DNA of 64,000 nucleotides from Parus major (lineage: Eukaryota > Chordata > Aves > Passeriformes > Paridae), in the NCBI RefSeq assembly GCF_001522545.3, contig NC_031770.1, positions 8,335,321 through 8,399,320 of the forward strand, written 5' to 3'. Positions 62,152 to 64,000 of the stretch are shown in pieces. The position numbers were made by a program, and so were the translations under genes. The notes under the pieces were generated by a model. It saw nothing but the letters and a program-made list of their open reading frames with translations, was not told where the DNA came from and searched no databases. The number at the start of each line of letters is the position of its first letter. Position 1 is the stretch's first letter.

Positions 62152-64000
62152 CAGAGTTACACAGACCCACAGATTGCATTGCTACAGGTAACTGAGAGCA
62201 CTATGGCTCTGCAAGGATACTGGGGAGTTACAATAGTTTCTGGGTAGAGTAAGGAGAATAATTAATGGCTGGTGGAAAAGGATGAAATGTTTTTTTTTTT
62301 CCTCAGAATGGAGCAAGTAAGAAGGGATGTGAAGGCAGCACAAAACAAGAAGTGGAGAGTCAAGCAAACTGAAATATGGCAGACTGAAAAACCCAAAAGG
62401 GAACACTTTTTCCCGTAATGTGTAACTCAGCTGGGAAATTCGTGCTTCTATTCAACAGAGAACAAATCAAATTTTAGAGGGAGATAACCAAATTTATAGC
62501 AGTAGTCCATGCTACAGCAGGAAGAGCAATGTCAAGGTCATTAGCAATGCACTGCATCCAGCCTTCAGTGTCTGGGTAGCTGGGCCTTGGGAGGGACAAG
62601 TAACCAATAACTACAGGTGGCAGAGTTGCACTTTGAAGCTTAGCTCTGGCCATGAGAGCTAAGCTTGAGTGGCTATTGCCCTTATGTAGTATTGTATTTC
62701 CATTAAATTCAATGGTTTCTTTTAGAGTTTGGGATAACCAGGGTGTCCTGTGCAGAATGTTGCTCCCTGTGTCACGGCTGACATTCGCACAGAGGAAACA
62801 GAAATCACAGCAATGCGAACAATCCAAAACAGATTTAAGTGCTGCTGAAGCTGGCAGTCACTTTTGCGACACTCACCACTGTTTGGAGTAAACCCTTCAG
62901 AGTCTTTCTGGCCTGTGTTACAACTGTTGCATCATTGCATCACCAAGAAAAGCAGCGGCAGAAACCTGCTCTGGGTGAGGCAGATCCAGGGTTTTCCTGA
63001 CTCCATGGAGGACCTCTTCCTCTGTCATGGGAACTCCACCATTCCTTTATTGCAGCTGGCTTGAAACTGTGATTTATTTGTCTAGAGGCATTTCCTGGTT
63101 TTACTTTGTTTTGGAGCAGAAACCTACTTTATTTCTTTTTAGCTCCTGGTGTCTTCTACCCTGCAATGCAGACACTGGCCTGCAAAGTACTGGCTTGCAT
63201 AATGCTGCTTCAGATAAAGGTCATAAATGGTCTTGTTTGGAAATTAATTCAAATAAGAAAGAGAACGAGCCAAAACCAAGCCTCTACTGGGCATGTTAAT
63301 AATGTCATTTGTTTACAGAGTGCAAGATCTCTGCTAGAGGACATCCTGAATCATTGGCTGCTGCCCTTAGTGTTTGCCTTTGGTTGTCCCTGTTGTGAGG
63401 GAAGTGAGTCCAAAGGTCAGACTCTGCTGGTTCAACACTGCCTGAAGATATCTATTCATCTTTGTACATCCAGGCTGATATTTCAAAAGATAGAAGTTAG
63501 GATTTTGATGCTTAAAAAAAATTAATAAAAGAAAAAATAGATGGGATTCAGTTTATACCATGGACTAGTTCTAGTACAATCATTGGTGCTACAGCCAGGA
63601 GGAATTAGTGCTGTAGCTCCTGAACACTAAGCAGGAAAAAGGAGGTTGTTGAAATGTTGGGAGACAGTGGCAGAGATTAGAAGGGGTGTCTGAGGGCAGT
63701 GTCTGTGGTGCATGTGACAGGACTGCCTGTCAGCACAAGTTTTTGGCATGCTTATTTCTTATGCATGTAAAGTCTGTGTGGTTTGGGGGTTTTTTTCTGA
63801 GCAGTCTTCAACCCAGTAAATGCAGAAATATTCCCCTGAGAAAACATCTTTGTTTCATTGCTCTCCTCATACATATACAAAAGGGGGTGAGAAGACAAAG
63901 TCAAAATATGATCTTTAGAAAAGGGTCTTTGTTGTAGAGGCAGGCTGGGCTTGTGTGGCTCCATGAAGAAAGTGTGCTGAGTTTCAGCAGGTAGCAGGTA

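Larger units (their letters stand above)
50961..64000. other. Non-coding DNA, no gene recognised
   Basis: Unique AT-rich DNA to the window end. The largest frame is 139 codons (63106-63525 plus), overlapping another frame with no known domain. A perfect 16-base palindrome built on aatatt-catg-aatatt lies at 52255-52270. Repeats and candidate regulatory blocks are listed separately. Confidence 0.7.

Noticed and set aside
63106..63525. 139-codon plus-strand frame
   Set aside because: Composition is ordinary, there is no recognised domain, and overlapping frames exist nearby. Chance is sufficient.
1..64000. Bacterial or phage features (operons, CRISPR, defence systems)
   Set aside because: CR1 elements, microsatellites, low CpG and lack of long frames show vertebrate nuclear DNA. 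No regularly spaced repeats of CRISPR type occur.

Overview
This 64 kb window looks like AT-rich, non-coding DNA from a bird nuclear genome. The clearest evidence is a truncated CR1 LINE at about 6506-7087, whose minus-strand tail has the wording typical of avian CR1 3' ends. Two older CR1 pieces lie near 26385-26565 and 34949-35010. A probable antisense endogenous-retrovirus LTR starts near 38967, and its wording recalls passerine LTRs, so a songbird is plausible but not proven. There is one assembly gap (9893-10052, all N). I recognise no protein-coding exon, tRNA, rRNA, CRISPR array or prokaryotic feature. The longest open frame is about 146 codons, which is expected by chance at this length, and none carries a domain I recognise. 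The window is probably intergenic or lies within a very large intron.

Layout: 1-5.8 kb is plain non-coding DNA. At 5.8-6.2 kb there is a roughly 400 bp (TTTTA)n-type tract with a higher-order period near 102 bp, followed by the CR1 copy. At 9.86-10.08 kb the assembly gap is bounded on both sides by the same 26 bp sequence, so a minisatellite is probably collapsed there. The stretch 10-34 kb is non-coding with microsatellites, an unusual CTAG-rich, purine-leaning segment at 15.6-16.06 kb, a 20 bp tandem repeat at 25.08 kb and an old CR1 piece at 26.4 kb. At 37.5-37.7 kb, four inverted repeats sit side by side and run into an A-rich tract. At 38.97 kb the antisense LTR begins; a 25 bp perfect palindrome lies at 39353-39377. 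From 40 kb to the end the sequence is again non-coding, with a second long palindrome at 45287-45312.

Several segments read like conserved non-coding elements: they are complex sequence, contain homeodomain-like TAAT cores, keep CpGs in an AT-rich background and have no repeat character. The best by eye are 8480-8830, 13920-14150, 17040-17270, 29100-29340, 30225-30560, 40970-41210, 50200-50530, 50690-50960, 55220-55510 and 57220-57420. If they prove conserved, the window is a regulatory gene desert or a giant intron of a developmental gene. That is inference from one sequence, because conservation cannot be measured here.

I found no new multi-gene system. The items most worth a second look are the palindromes, the repeat-bounded gap, the LTR limits and the candidate regulatory blocks.
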